Source of the DNA: Adhaeribacter soli
Lineage (GTDB): Bacteria; Bacteroidota; Bacteroidia; Cytophagales; Hymenobacteraceae
NCBI RefSeq assembly: GCF_008727925.1
Contig: NZ_VTWT01000004.1
Coordinates: forward strand, 310,001-374,000
Length of the DNA stretch: 64,000 bases
Direction: 5' to 3'
Shown here: one piece after another, positions 24,549 to 33,823 of the stretch
Numbering within the stretch: the stretch's first letter is position 1
Layout: every line of letters begins with the position of its first letter
Notes under the pieces: model-generated
Told to the model about the DNA's origin: nothing
Databases searched by the model: none
What the model saw: only the letters and a program-made list of their open reading frames with translations
Translations under genes and position numbers: made by a program

Positions 24549-25817
24549 ATGGAAAAGACTGCCTTATTAACCACTTTGCGAACTGCCGTGCTCAGCGCCG
24601 GTTTACTTATTTCCGGAACAGCCCTGGCGCAGATAAGCCCGGCGGCAAAAGATTCGCTGCAGGCAATACCGAGCGCCGATAATGCCAAACCGGTTCCGGA
24701 AACAAAATCGCACTGGTACGACAAGATCTCGCTCAGAGGCTACACCCAGGTTAGATACAACCGCTTACTCGAAACCAATTCCAGCCTGAAAACCGATAAC
24801 GATAAATCGATCGGCGATAACGGCGGTTTTATTATCCGTCGGGCAAGGCTGGTTTTCAGCGGACAGGTCCACGAACGGGTGTATATGTATATTCAGCCGG
24901 ATCTGGCTTCTACCCCGGCCGGTAGTTCTACCATTAATTTCGCCCAGCTTCGCGATGCGTACTTCGATCTTTCCCTGGATGAGCAGAAGGAATTCCGTTT
25001 CCGGATTGGCCAGAGCAAAATACCTTTCGGCTTCGAATCATTGCAGTCGAGCCAGAACCGCCTGACCTTGGATCGCAACGAGGCCCTGAACAGCGGTGTA
25101 CCGAACGAGCGTGACCTGGGCGTTCTGTTTTACTGGGCGCCGGAAAAGATCCGCAAACGCTTTAGTGAACTAGCGAACCGGACGCTTAAGGGCAGCGGCG
25201 ATTATGGCGTTTTCGGTTTGGGAATTTACAACGGGCAGACCACGAATAAAAACGAAGCCAACGATAATTTACATACCGTAGCCCGCCTTTCTTACCCCAT
25301 CGCTTTTCCGAACGGCCAGATAATAGAGCCCGGCATTCAGGGGTATACCGGCCTTTACACCGTTACTTCCGACCAGTTAAGCAGCACCGCCATTAAAGGA
25401 GGCAACTTCGAAGACCGTAGGGCAGCCGCCAGCTTTATTTTATATCCGCAACCATTTGGCTTTCAGGCCGAATACAACGTGGGCAAAGGCCCGCAGTTCG
25501 ATCCGGAAAGTAAAACCATTGAAATGCATTCGCTGAAAGGCGGTTATGCCATGGCCATGTACAACCTGAGCTTTAAAAAACAGTTGCTTATTCCGTTTGT
25601 TAAGGTGCAGTATTACGAAGGCGGCAAAAAAGCCGAACTCGACGCCCGGGCCAGCAAGGTGCGGGAAGCCGAATTCGGGGTGGAATGGCAGCCGATCCCT
25701 GCCTTCGAGCTTACTACGCAGTATACCATTTCCGACCGCACCAACCGCGACGGCCGGAACCTGAATAACCACCAGGAAGGAAATTTCCTCCGGATCCAGG
25801 CCCAGTTCAATTACTAA
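24549..25817 (+). CDS. Phosphate-selective porin (OprO/OprP family)
   Basis: This 422-residue outer-membrane protein has a signal peptide ending GLLISGTALAQ. The mature part begins with the family hallmark ISLRGYTQVRYNRLLET, followed by GGFIIRRARLVFSGQV and FRFRIGQSKIPFGFESLQS. Alternating beta-strand patterns continue to a terminal FLRIQAQFNY, with an aromatic last residue as in outer-membrane barrels. In this family the porin forms an anion/phosphate channel. It is the first gene of a same-strand group with pstS, pstC, pstA, pstB and phoU, and a candidate Pho box lies upstream, so induction by phosphate starvation is expected. Confidence 0.9.
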   Translation: MEKTALLTTLRTAVLSAGLLISGTALAQISPAAKDSLQAIPSADNAKPVPETKSHWYDKISLRGYTQVRYNRLLETNSSLKTDNDKSIGDNGGFIIRRARLVFSGQVHERVYMYIQPDLASTPAGSSTINFAQLRDAYFDLSLDEQKEFRFRIGQSKIPFGFESLQSSQNRLTLDRNEALNSGVPNERDLGVLFYWAPEKIRKRFSELANRTLKGSGDYGVFGLGIYNGQTTNKNEANDNLHTVARLSYPIAFPNGQIIEPGIQGYTGLYTVTSDQLSSTAIKGGNFEDRRAAASFILYPQPFGFQAEYNVGKGPQFDPESKTIEMHSLKGGYAMAMYNLSFKKQLLIPFVKVQYYEGGKKAELDARASKVREAEFGVEWQPIPAFELTTQYTISDRTNRDGRNLNNHQEGNFLRIQAQFNY

Positions 25818-25877
25818 AAACGAATACAAAAATCTAAAACTGAATATAAAACAGTATCCAAAACTGAATAAAACGAT

Positions 25878-26765
25878 ATGAAAAATCTGAAAAAAGTACA
25901 GGTAGTTGGTTTGTTTCTGGCAACTGTCCTTCTGGGCGCTTGCGGCGGCAACGAGGGTAAGAAAGAAAATACCGAAGCCGGTGGCACCACTTCCGAAGCT
26001 TCCGTAACCCTTACCGCCAAAGGCAGCGACACGGTTTTACCGCTGGCCCAGCAGGAAGCCGAAAAATACATGCAGAAGCATAAGGATGCCGCCATTACCA
26101 TTGTAGGTGGCGGCACCGGGGTTGGCCTTTCCGCCCTGGAAGAAGGAACTACCGATCTGGCCATGGCTTCCCGTACCCTGAAAACCGAAGAGAAACTGAA
26201 ATTCCAGGCAGCTAAAAAAGACATTAAAGAAGCCCTGATCGCTTACGATGCGCTTTCCGTGATCGTAAACCCGAACAACAAAGTAAGCCAGCTTACCCGC
26301 GAGCAACTGGAAGGTATCTTCACCGGCAAGATCACGAACTGGAAAGATGTGGGCGGCGACAATGAGAAGATCGTGCCTTATTCCCGCGAAACCAGCTCCG
26401 GAACGTATGAGTTCTTCAAAGAGCACGTGCTTAACAAGAAAAACTATGCCGGTAATATCCTGATGATGCCAGCCACCGGATCTATCGTGCAATCGGTAGG
26501 GCAAACCAAAGGTGCTATCGGCTACGTAGGTTTGGCTTACGATACCCCGGAAGTAAAACCTTTGAAAGTGTCTTATGACCAGGGAAAGACGTATGTAGCG
26601 CCAAGCGTAGAGGCTGCCAAAGACAAATCGTATCCAATTTCCCGGCCTTTATTTTTCTTTTACGATGCTACTTCCGAAAGCAAAGTGAAGCCTTTCATTG
26701 ACTATATTATGTCGGAAGAAGGCCAGAAAATTGTACAGGAAACCGGTTACGTTCCCGTAAAATAA
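25878..26765 (+). CDS. pstS: Phosphate ABC transporter substrate-binding lipoprotein
   Basis: This 295-residue protein has a lipoprotein signal (VVGLFLATVLLGAC, lipidated Cys22). Ligand-binding motifs of the PstS type are visible: KGSDTVLPLAQ at about 48-58, GGGTGVGLSAL at about 77-87, MASRTL, and YSRETSSGTYEFF at about 168-180. The hinge segment VNPNNKVSQLTREQLEGIFT and then KITNWKDVGG is typical. It delivers phosphate to PstCA. Start spacing is 60 bases after the porin stop, across an A-rich leader with repeated aaaactgaata. It is one of six genes of the phosphate operon. Confidence 0.95.
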   Translation: MKNLKKVQVVGLFLATVLLGACGGNEGKKENTEAGGTTSEASVTLTAKGSDTVLPLAQQEAEKYMQKHKDAAITIVGGGTGVGLSALEEGTTDLAMASRTLKTEEKLKFQAAKKDIKEALIAYDALSVIVNPNNKVSQLTREQLEGIFTGKITNWKDVGGDNEKIVPYSRETSSGTYEFFKEHVLNKKNYAGNILMMPATGSIVQSVGQTKGAIGYVGLAYDTPEVKPLKVSYDQGKTYVAPSVEAAKDKSYPISRPLFFFYDATSESKVKPFIDYIMSEEGQKIVQETGYVPVK

Positions 26766-26789
26766 CTTTCAAACTTTTTACCTACCGTT

Positions 26790-27995
26790 TTGAAACGCTA
26801 CTTCCATAATTTCGGTGAACGCCTGATAGAAGGTATCCTGGCCCTGAGCGGCGCAGTTACCAGCCTTACGGTGTTGCTTATTGTCGTGTTCCTGTTCAAG
26901 GAAGGTCTGGGACTTTTCTCCCAGCATCCGGTAAGCGAGGGCGGCGTGATCGTGGTGAATAACCAGAATCCGGTAAAGGAGCTTTCTGCCAAGCAAATAA
27001 AAGAGATCTACGACCAGAATATTACAAACTGGAAAGAAGTAGGCGGCAAGAACCAACCGATCAAAATTTTCCGCCTGGAAGACATTACCGATTATTATCC
27101 GGAAGAACAACTAGGCGCTAATTTTGAGTATTTACCTCAGCGCTTAAGCGAACTGGTAAGCAAACAACCGGAGATCATCGCTTACTTTCCGGAACAGTAT
27201 CTGAGCAAGAATTTCCAAGGCCACCCAATTGAACTGGAGAATATTACGCTGGGTAGTTTCCTGGGCGGGAAAGAATGGTACCCAACCATTCAGCCGGCGG
27301 TGCAAATGGGCGTGCTGCCCCTGATCCTGGGAACCCTGTGGGTAAGCTTCGGGGCCATTTTAATTGCTTTGCCTTTGGGCCTTGCCGCTGCTATTTACAC
27401 CGCCGAAATTGCCGACAATAAAGTGCGCAATACCCTGAAGCCGGTAATTGAGTTGCTGGCCGGTATTCCTTCGGTGGTTTATGGTTTCTTTGGCCTGGTA
27501 GTACTGGTACCGCTTATTCAGAAAGTTTTTGGTTTGCCGGTGGGCGAAACGGCTTTGGCCGGAAGTATTATCCTGGGAATTATGGCCCTGCCAACCATTA
27601 TTTCGGTTACCGACGATGCCATGCGCACCACGCCGCGCGCCATGAAAGAAGCCAGCCTGGCTTTAGGAGCTACCAAGTGGCAAACCATTTACAAAGTGGT
27701 TATTCCGTATTCCATTTCGGGTATTTCTACGGCAGCGATTCTGGGTATTGGCCGGGCTATTGGCGAAACCATGGCGGTGCTGATGGTTACGGGTAATGCT
27801 TCGGTTATTCCGCACACGTTCCTGGAACCGGTGCGTACCATTCCGGCTACCATTGCGGCCGAACTAGGGGAAGCGCCCCAGGGCGGTATCCATTTTCAGG
27901 CGCTTTTTGCCCTGGGCTGCATCCTGTTCCTAATGACTTTGATCATCAACGTTTCGGTAGATATGGTGTCTGCCAAAAAGAAAGCAAACCGTTAA
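26790..27995 (+). CDS. pstC: Phosphate ABC transporter permease with PstS-like insert
   Basis: This 401-residue protein starts at a TTG 24 bases after pstS. It has one helix at about residues 15-40 (LSGAVTSLTVLLIVVFLF), a periplasmic insert at about 51-165, and the usual five-helix permease domain from 170 on (LGTLWVSFGAILIALPLG). The coupling-helix region is EASLALGATKWQTIYKVVIP. The insert contains VVNNQNPVKELSAKQIKEIY and NITNWKEVGGKN (78-88). These mirror VNPNNKVSQLTREQLEGIF and KITNWKDVGGDN of the neighbouring PstS, so part of a PstS-like lobe appears to be built into the permease. Inner membrane; partner of PstA. Confidence 0.93.
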   Translation: MKRYFHNFGERLIEGILALSGAVTSLTVLLIVVFLFKEGLGLFSQHPVSEGGVIVVNNQNPVKELSAKQIKEIYDQNITNWKEVGGKNQPIKIFRLEDITDYYPEEQLGANFEYLPQRLSELVSKQPEIIAYFPEQYLSKNFQGHPIELENITLGSFLGGKEWYPTIQPAVQMGVLPLILGTLWVSFGAILIALPLGLAAAIYTAEIADNKVRNTLKPVIELLAGIPSVVYGFFGLVVLVPLIQKVFGLPVGETALAGSIILGIMALPTIISVTDDAMRTTPRAMKEASLALGATKWQTIYKVVIPYSISGISTAAILGIGRAIGETMAVLMVTGNASVIPHTFLEPVRTIPATIAAELGEAPQGGIHFQALFALGCILFLMTLIINVSVDMVSAKKKANR

Positions 27996-27998
27996 GTT

Positions 27999-28883
27999 AT
28001 GAGTTTTACCAGCAATCCGAATTTAAATAAATCCAAACGGTTCTGGCAGGCCTTCGCCTTTAATAGTTTCCGGTTGCTCAGCTTTCTGGTGGTTGCCATT
28101 CTGGTCGTGATCCTGGGCTTTATCATCATCAACGGCATCTCGGTTATCAGCTGGGAATTCCTGACGGAAATGCCGCGTGAAGGCATGACCAAAGGCGGCA
28201 TCTTTCCGGCCATTGTGGGTACGCTCTGGCTGGTGGTGGGAAGCTTGCTTTTTGCCTGCCCGATCGGAATTCTTTCCGGAATTTACATTAACGAATATGC
28301 CAAAGACGGCTGGCTGAAACGCTTTATTAAACTAATGACCAACAACCTGGCGGGCGTGCCTTCCATCGTGTTCGGTTTGTTCGGGATGGCCCTGTTCGTA
28401 AATAAATTCGGCTTCGGAGATTCCATTCTGGCGGGTTCCTTAACGCTGGGTTTACTGGCCTTGCCGGTAGTGATCCGTACCACCGAAGAAGCCCTGAAAG
28501 CAATTGATGACAGTTTCCGGATCGGGAGCCTGGCCCTGGGCGCTTCCAAGTGGCAAACCATCTGGAAAGTAATTTTGCCCATTGCCCTGCCCAACATTAT
28601 TACCGGAATTATTCTTTCCGTAGGCCGCGTTTCCGGCGAAACCGCGCCGATCCTGTTTACCGTAGCTGCCTATTTTCTGCCGAAACTGCCGACCAGTATT
28701 TTCGACCAGGTAATGGCTCTGCCGTACCACCTTTACGTAATTTCCACCAGCGGTACCAACATCGAAGCATCGCGCGCCATGGCCTACGGCACGGCGTTTA
28801 TCCTGATCCTGATCGTGCTGCTGGTGAACTTACTGGCCAACTGGCTACGCCGCTATTTCGGCCGGAAAGTAAAAATGAATTAA
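27999..28883 (+). CDS. pstA: Phosphate ABC transporter permease PstA
   Basis: This 294-residue protein has six predicted membrane helices. The family landmarks are GIFPAIVGTLWLVVGSLLF, NEYAKDGWLKRFIKLMTNNL, AGVPSIVFGLFGMALFV and the ABC-coupling EEAL...LGASKWQTIWKVILP. It starts three bases after the pstC stop, so the two permeases are translationally coupled. It forms the inner-membrane phosphate channel with PstC and is powered by PstB. Confidence 0.95.
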   Translation: MSFTSNPNLNKSKRFWQAFAFNSFRLLSFLVVAILVVILGFIIINGISVISWEFLTEMPREGMTKGGIFPAIVGTLWLVVGSLLFACPIGILSGIYINEYAKDGWLKRFIKLMTNNLAGVPSIVFGLFGMALFVNKFGFGDSILAGSLTLGLLALPVVIRTTEEALKAIDDSFRIGSLALGASKWQTIWKVILPIALPNIITGIILSVGRVSGETAPILFTVAAYFLPKLPTSIFDQVMALPYHLYVISTSGTNIEASRAMAYGTAFILILIVLLVNLLANWLRRYFGRKVKMN

Positions 28884-28913
28884 TGCCCTTATTATTAGAA
28901 CTGAGCGTTCAGT

Positions 28914-29666
28914 ATGTATAGTTTAGAATCGAAAGACCTGCATTTATATTACGGCGATTTTCATGCGCTGAAAGGTATTACCATGGGCATGAAGAAAAAC
29001 GAAGTAACCGCTTTTATCGGCCCATCCGGTTGCGGAAAATCCACGTATCTCCGCTGCTTCAACCGCATGAACGACCTGATCGACAACGTGCGCATAGATG
29101 GCGAGGTGCTGGTAGACGGCGTGGATATTTACCAGAAAAGCATTCTGGTAGACGACCTTCGCACGCACGTGGGGATGGTTTTTCAGAAGCCGAATCCGTT
29201 CCCGAAATCTATTTTTGAAAACGTAGCCTACGGCTTGCGCGTGAACGGCACCAAAGACAAGAACCTGATCGCCGAACGGGTGGAAACCTCGCTGAAGCAG
29301 GCTGCCTTGTGGGATGAAGTAAAAGACAAACTGAAGAAATCGGCGTTTGAACTTTCCGGCGGACAACAACAGCGCCTTTGCATTGCCCGCGCCTTGGCCA
29401 TAGAACCTTCCGTGTTGCTCATGGACGAACCCGCTTCCGCACTCGACCCGATCTCAACGGCCAAGATCGAAGAACTGATCTACCAGCTGAAAGAAAATTA
29501 CACCATCATTATTGTAACGCACAACATGCAGCAGGCCGGCCGCGTGAGCGACAATACGGCTTTCTTTTACATGGGCGAACTGGTGGAGTACGGCAAAACT
29601 AAAAATATCTTTACGAGCCCGAAAGATACCCGCACCCAGAACTACGTAACGGGCCGTTTCGGGTAA
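28914..29666 (+). CDS. pstB: Phosphate ABC transporter ATP-binding protein PstB
   Basis: This 250-residue protein has a Walker A motif GPSGCGKS (residues 36-43), the PstB-typical [10 protein letters not shown] after it, the Q-loop in [19 protein letters not shown], the signature LSGGQQQR (about 147) and Walker [13 protein letters not shown]. It ends NYVTGRFG, the usual PstB C-terminus. It energises phosphate uptake at the inner membrane. It starts 30 bases after pstA. Confidence 0.97.
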   Translation: MYSLESKDLHLYYGDFHALKGITMGMKKNEVTAFIGPSGCGKSTYLRCFNRMNDLIDNVRIDGEVLVDGVDIYQKSILVDDLRTHVGMVFQKPNPFPKSIFENVAYGLRVNGTKDKNLIAERVETSLKQAALWDEVKDKLKKSAFELSGGQQQRLCIARALAIEPSVLLMDEPASALDPISTAKIEELIYQLKENYTIIIVTHNMQQAGRVSDNTAFFYMGELVEYGKTKNIFTSPKDTRTQNYVTGRFG

Positions 29667-29861
29667 GCACTTTTTCAGGTTAAAACCGTACCGCTTCGTA
29701 ATGTAAATAGGTCTGAAGGAAGGCACGATGGCAGGGTTTCTGACAAGCCGATCTTTTTGCCGGCCTCCTTCAACTTGCTTTCATCCGAAAAAAAAGGTAG
29801 GTTTTAGTAGTGAAAAAGTAAGCTGAAAATAGGAACAGATAATTGCAAAAGCATTGAAAAG

Positions 29862-30581
29862 ATGAATCATTTAGATAACGAGATAGCCCGGATCAAATCC
29901 AGAGTTGCCGAAATGTGGGAACTGGTGGAATACCAGGTACGGTGCGGCCGGGAGGCTTTGATAAACGGCGATAAAGGTCTGGCCGAAACGGTAATTAAAC
30001 GCGGCAAAAAAGTAAATAAGTACGATTTGAAAATTGACCAGATGTGCGAAAACATGCTGGCTTTATTCAACCCGCTGGCCGTAGATCTACGCCTGATCCT
30101 GGCAATTCTGAAGATCAACGCTAACCTTGAACGCATCGGCGATACAGCCGAAGGCATCTCGAGCCTGATCATTGAATCGGACATGCCATTCGAGGAAAAC
30201 CTGATGGATATGAGCCGGGTACTGGAAATGTACGATGGCGCTTTACTGATGCTTGCGGACGTGAAAAAAGCGTTCCTCACGGAAGATACCCAGCTGGCCA
30301 AAATGGTAATGCGGCACGACAAAGCCCTGAACAAAATTCACCGCAACACCGATAAAATTATCATTTCCTACATTCAAAGCCACGGCGACAATATTGACCA
30401 GAGCTTAAAGGTAGCCGGCATTATCCGGAAGCTGGAACGCATCGGGGACCACGTTACTAATATTGCGGAAGAAATTGTTTTCTATATAGATGCCAAAGTG
30501 CTGAAACATAAATCCAAACCCTGGAAGGTCAAGCGTAGTAAGTCGAATCTGCAGGGGGATGAGCCGGAAGCTGGCAGTTAA
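29862..30581 (+). CDS. phoU: Phosphate signalling protein PhoU
   Basis: This 239-residue all-helical protein has the two PhoU repeats, each with its metal-binding-type motif: LRLILAILKINANLERIGDTAEGIS at about 77-101 and KVAGIIRKLERIGDHVTNIAEEIVF at about 183-207. PhoU links the Pst transporter to the PhoR-type sensor kinase and restrains phosphate uptake. No phoR/phoB pair lies in this window. A C-terminal basic tail (KPWKVKRSKSN) is a small lineage extension. It is 195 bases after pstB and may also have its own promoter. Confidence 0.95.
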   Translation: MNHLDNEIARIKSRVAEMWELVEYQVRCGREALINGDKGLAETVIKRGKKVNKYDLKIDQMCENMLALFNPLAVDLRLILAILKINANLERIGDTAEGISSLIIESDMPFEENLMDMSRVLEMYDGALLMLADVKKAFLTEDTQLAKMVMRHDKALNKIHRNTDKIIISYIQSHGDNIDQSLKVAGIIRKLERIGDHVTNIAEEIVFYIDAKVLKHKSKPWKVKRSKSNLQGDEPEAGS

Positions 30582-30613
30582 TTGAGATCATAAGCCCGCT
30601 TAAAACCGAAAAT

Positions 30614-30633
30614 CCGTTGACAGAAGTCAACGG
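30614..30633. repeat. CCGTTGAC palindrome, copy 1
   Basis: A 20-base palindrome with arms ccgttgac and gtcaacgg. A second copy at 30922-30941 differs only in the four central bases. The pair brackets the MITE-like copy B in the phoU/rlmH gap. Confidence 0.7.
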
Positions 30634-30656
30634 CAATAGAGAAAATACAAGATTCT

Positions 30657-30783
30657 ATTTAGCAACTTCCATTATTTGTAATAGCGCAAGCGTCCGCTTG
30701 TGCTCTCTACTTGTGCTTTAATTATAGCAGACCAGGTAATTAAGCAAGCACAAGCGGACGTTTGCGCTATAATCCGCCAAAAT
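30657..30783. repeat. MITE-like element family 1, copy B
   Basis: Inverted copy of 5238-5367. Its 24-base terminal arms at 30681-30704 and 30747-30770 differ by one base. It occupies the gap 30582-30950 between phoU and rlmH, in which no gene is seen. Confidence 0.85.
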
Positions 30784-30921
30784 TTTTATCTAATGGAATC
30801 CGGTACGCACGAATTGGTATAAGATAATCAGGAAGCAGGCTTCGTGTTTGGGAACAACTTGGAAATGATAAGATGTCGTGGTAATACGTCAAGGTTACCT
30901 GTCAATTCAGCTTATCCATTG

Positions 30922-30941
30922 CCGTTGACTTCAGTCAACGG
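30922..30941. repeat. CCGTTGAC palindrome, copy 2
   Basis: Partner of 30614-30633, ending ten bases before the stop codon of rlmH. Small dispersed palindromes of this kind are frequent between Bacteroidota genes. Confidence 0.65.
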
Positions 30942-30950
30942 AAGTTCGGC

Positions 30951-31424
30951 TTAATCGTGGTGGTATTTTTCACCGCGGAGAATGGTAAAGCCCCGGTATA
31001 ACTGTTCGGTGAAAAAGAGCCGTACCATCTGGTGCGAGAACGTAAGGCGGGAAAGGGAAATCTGCTCGTTGGCACGCTGATAAACCGCCGGCGAAAAACC
31101 GAAAGGCCCACCGATTACGAAGATCAGGTTACTGTTTACGGTGTTCAGTTTCTTCTGCAAAAAAACGGCAAATTCCTGAGAAGAAAAGTTCTTTCCTTTT
31201 TCGTCGAGCAGCACCAGTTGGTCGCCTTCCTGCACTTTCTGCAGAATAAGTTTGCCTTCCTCTTCCTTTAGTTTTTCAGGCGTAAATTTCCCGCCCTGCT
31301 TTATATCCGGAATTACGATCAGCTCGAAAGGAGTGTAATGCTTCAGCCGTTTCAGGTATTTTTCAATGCCTTCATCCAGGTACTTTTCATCGGTCTTGCC
31401 AATTGCAATCAGTTTTATTTTCAT
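30951..31424 (-). CDS. rlmH: 23S rRNA pseudouridine-1915 N3-methyltransferase RlmH
   Basis: I take the ATG complementary to 31422-31424 (MKIKLIAIGKTDEKYLDEGI), which gives 157 residues, close to the 155 of E. coli RlmH. The longer frame adds only five residues. SPOUT-family motifs are clear: VLLDEKGKNFSSQEFA, FVIGGPFGFSP, LSLSRLTFSHQMVRLFFTEQ as the AdoMet-binding knot, and a terminal KYHHD. It methylates pseudouridine 1915 in helix 69 of 23S rRNA on assembled ribosomes. It is convergent with phoU. Confidence 0.97.
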   Translation of the reverse strand: MKIKLIAIGKTDEKYLDEGIEKYLKRLKHYTPFELIVIPDIKQGGKFTPEKLKEEEGKLILQKVQEGDQLVLLDEKGKNFSSQEFAVFLQKKLNTVNSNLIFVIGGPFGFSPAVYQRANEQISLSRLTFSHQMVRLFFTEQLYRGFTILRGEKYHHD

Positions 31425-31518
31425 TAGGGTTGGGTACACTACGCAAATTCAGGGGCAAAAATAAGCAAAATCAATTAGCCTGTCAGAATGCTCTATTCAA
31501 GTTTGCTATTCAACAAAA

Positions 31519-31545
31519 AAGCCCCGCATTCACGGGGCTCTTTTG
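31519..31545 (-). terminator. Rho-independent terminator after the M3 peptidase
   Basis: The stem agccccg/cggggct (31520-31539) has A/T-runs on both sides, so it may act in both directions. On the minus strand it follows the M3 peptidase stop by about 55 bases. Confidence 0.8.
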
Positions 31546-31594
31546 TTTTAAATTGAATTCAGAAGAAACCTTAAAGGTACTCCGTCTTTAGTTC

Positions 31595-33823
31595 TTACTT
31601 CTTTTTCGCCGGGGCTTTAGTCTTCGGTTTAGCAGCATTTCCGGCAAAGCCACGCTTCTGCATCAGGGCTTCCACTTTCGGGTCGCGGCCACGGAAAGCG
31701 CGGTAACCTTCGGCCGGATCTACGGTATTTCCTACCGAGAAAATGTGGCGGTTCAGGTTAGCAGCTACGGTTTTGTCGTATGGTCCTGTACCCTCAGTAA
31801 AGGCACCGAAAGCATCGGCAGTCAGCACATCGGACCACAGGTAACTGTAATAGCCGGCTGAGTAGCCGTCGCCGGAAAACACGTGAGCGAATTGCGGGGT
31901 GCGGTGACGCATCACGATCTCTTTCGGCATGCCCAAGGCGGCCAGGGTTTCGCGCTCGAATTTATCCGGATCGATTTTCTGATCGCCGGCCAGGTGCAGT
32001 TTCATATCGATCAGAGCGCTGGCCAGATATTCGGTCGTTTCAAAGCCTTCGTTAAAGATGCTCGCCTTTTCAATACGATCTACCAGCGTTTTCGGAATTG
32101 GCTGACCAGTCTGGTAATGCAGCGCGAAGCGGTTCAGGACTTCAGGCGTGGAAAGCCAGTGTTCCAGCAGTTGCGAAGGAAACTCTACGTAATCACGCAC
32201 TACTGACGTTCCGGCCAGCGACGGATAGGTTACGTTGGAAGCAAGCCCGTGTAGCGCGTGCCCGAATTCGTGAAAAAGGGTAGAGGCATCGTCCCAGGAA
32301 ATGAGTACCGGCTCGCCGGGGTTACCCTTCACGAAGTTAGAGTTGTTCGATACGATGGTGGTGATCTCGCCGTTCATGCGCTGCTGGTCGCGGTAAGCGT
32401 TCATCCAGGCACCGGAACGTTTGCCTTCGCGGGCATAGGCATCGAAGTACCACAGGCCAATGTGTTTGCCGTTGGTTTTATCTTTCACTTCCCACACCTG
32501 CACATCCGGGTGGAATACCGGCACGTTGTTGATCGGGGTAAAGTTGAAGTTGAACAATTCGCCGGCTACCCAGAACATGCCTTCACGGAGCTTATCGAGC
32601 TGGAGATATTGCTTTACTTCGTTCTGATCGAGGTCGTATTTAGCCTTGCGCACTTTCTCGGCATAATACCGGTAATCCCAAGGCTCGATGGTAATTTTCT
32701 GACCTTCTTTTCTGGCCAGGGCCTGCATATCGGCTACTTCTTCTTTTACGCGGGCCGTAGCTGGTTTCCAAACCGCTTCCATCAGTTCCACGGCGCGTTG
32801 CGGAGTTTTGGCCATGGTATTTTCCAAGCGCCAATGGGCGTGGGTTTCGTAGCCTAAAAGTTTGGCGCGTTCCGCCCGAAGCTGCAGAATTTCCGTGATA
32901 AGGGCATTGTTGTCGTGCTCGCCGCCGTTGTCGCCGCGGTTCACGAACATGCGCCAGGCTTTCTCGCGGAGGGCGCGGTTATCGGAATAAGTCAGGAACG
33001 GATCTACCGAAGAACGCGTGTTGGTAATCACCCATTTGCCGGGCATCTTCTTTGCCGCTGCCGCGTTGGCAGCAGCATCCTTCAGGGACTGCGGCAAGCC
33101 GGTCAGTTCGCTTTCTTTTTCCAGCACAAGAATTTCGTTCATCTCATCGGCCAGCAGGTTCTGTCCAAAATTGGTATAAAGGCCTGCCAGTTGCTGGTTA
33201 ATAGCCGAAAGCCGGTTTTTTGCGGTAGCGTCCAGTTTCGCGCCGGAGCGTACGAAACCGGTATATTGTTTCCAGGTCAGACGTTGCTGTTCCGGGGTAA
33301 GCTTGCCTTTTTCCGGCGAATTATATACCGTTTCAATGCGCTTGAAAAGTTTCTCGTTCTGGTTTATCTGATCGGAAAAGGCAGCCAGTTTCGGGGCCAT
33401 TTCACGTTCCACCGCCTGGAATTCAAGATTGTTCATGTTCGAGCTCCAGATGCCGTAAATGGTAAGCACCCGTTCCAGCGCCTGACCGGTACGCTCTAAA
33501 GCAGCAATGGTATTCTCAAAATCCGGAGCAGCCGGATTAGCGGTAATTTTATCTATTTCAGCCAGGTTATCGGCCATGGCCGCATCAATGGCCGGTTTAA
33601 AATCAGCGATTTTTATTTTGTCGAAAGGCGGTACTCCACCGTAAGGGCCGGTCCAGGAAACGAGCAAAGGGTTAAGAGCAACCGCCGGCTGACTGGTATT
33701 TGCTGGCTGAGAAGTAGCAGAAGAGGTGGTGGTTTTGGTGGTATTTACGCAGTTGGTAAACGTTAAGAGGGTAAACGCAGTAGCTGCAGGCAGCACGCCA
33801 AAATAAGAAAACGGTTTTCGCAT
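31595..33823 (-). CDS. M3-family metallopeptidase (Dcp/oligopeptidase-like lipoprotein)
   Basis: This 742-residue protein has a lipoprotein-like signal (TAFTLLTFTNC, Cys in FTNCVN), a Thr/Ser linker, then the M3 thimet-oligopeptidase fold. The zinc motif is TLFHEFGHALHG with HEFGH at residues 518-522. Downstream YVEFPSQLLEHW provides the third zinc-ligand Glu. SWDDASTLFHEFG is characteristic of dipeptidyl carboxypeptidases. Length fits secreted Bacteroidota Dcp-like enzymes. It would degrade short peptides in the periplasm. The C-terminus is a Lys/Ala/Pro-rich tail (KTKAPAKKK), unusual for the enzyme core and probably disordered. Confidence 0.93.
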   Translation of the reverse strand: MRKPFSYFGVLPAATAFTLLTFTNCVNTTKTTTSSATSQPANTSQPAVALNPLLVSWTGPYGGVPPFDKIKIADFKPAIDAAMADNLAEIDKITANPAAPDFENTIAALERTGQALERVLTIYGIWSSNMNNLEFQAVEREMAPKLAAFSDQINQNEKLFKRIETVYNSPEKGKLTPEQQRLTWKQYTGFVRSGAKLDATAKNRLSAINQQLAGLYTNFGQNLLADEMNEILVLEKESELTGLPQSLKDAAANAAAAKKMPGKWVITNTRSSVDPFLTYSDNRALREKAWRMFVNRGDNGGEHDNNALITEILQLRAERAKLLGYETHAHWRLENTMAKTPQRAVELMEAVWKPATARVKEEVADMQALARKEGQKITIEPWDYRYYAEKVRKAKYDLDQNEVKQYLQLDKLREGMFWVAGELFNFNFTPINNVPVFHPDVQVWEVKDKTNGKHIGLWYFDAYAREGKRSGAWMNAYRDQQRMNGEITTIVSNNSNFVKGNPGEPVLISWDDASTLFHEFGHALHGLASNVTYPSLAGTSVVRDYVEFPSQLLEHWLSTPEVLNRFALHYQTGQPIPKTLVDRIEKASIFNEGFETTEYLASALIDMKLHLAGDQKIDPDKFERETLAALGMPKEIVMRHRTPQFAHVFSGDGYSAGYYSYLWSDVLTADAFGAFTEGTGPYDKTVAANLNRHIFSVGNTVDPAEGYRAFRGRDPKVEALMQKRGFAGNAAKPKTKAPAKKK

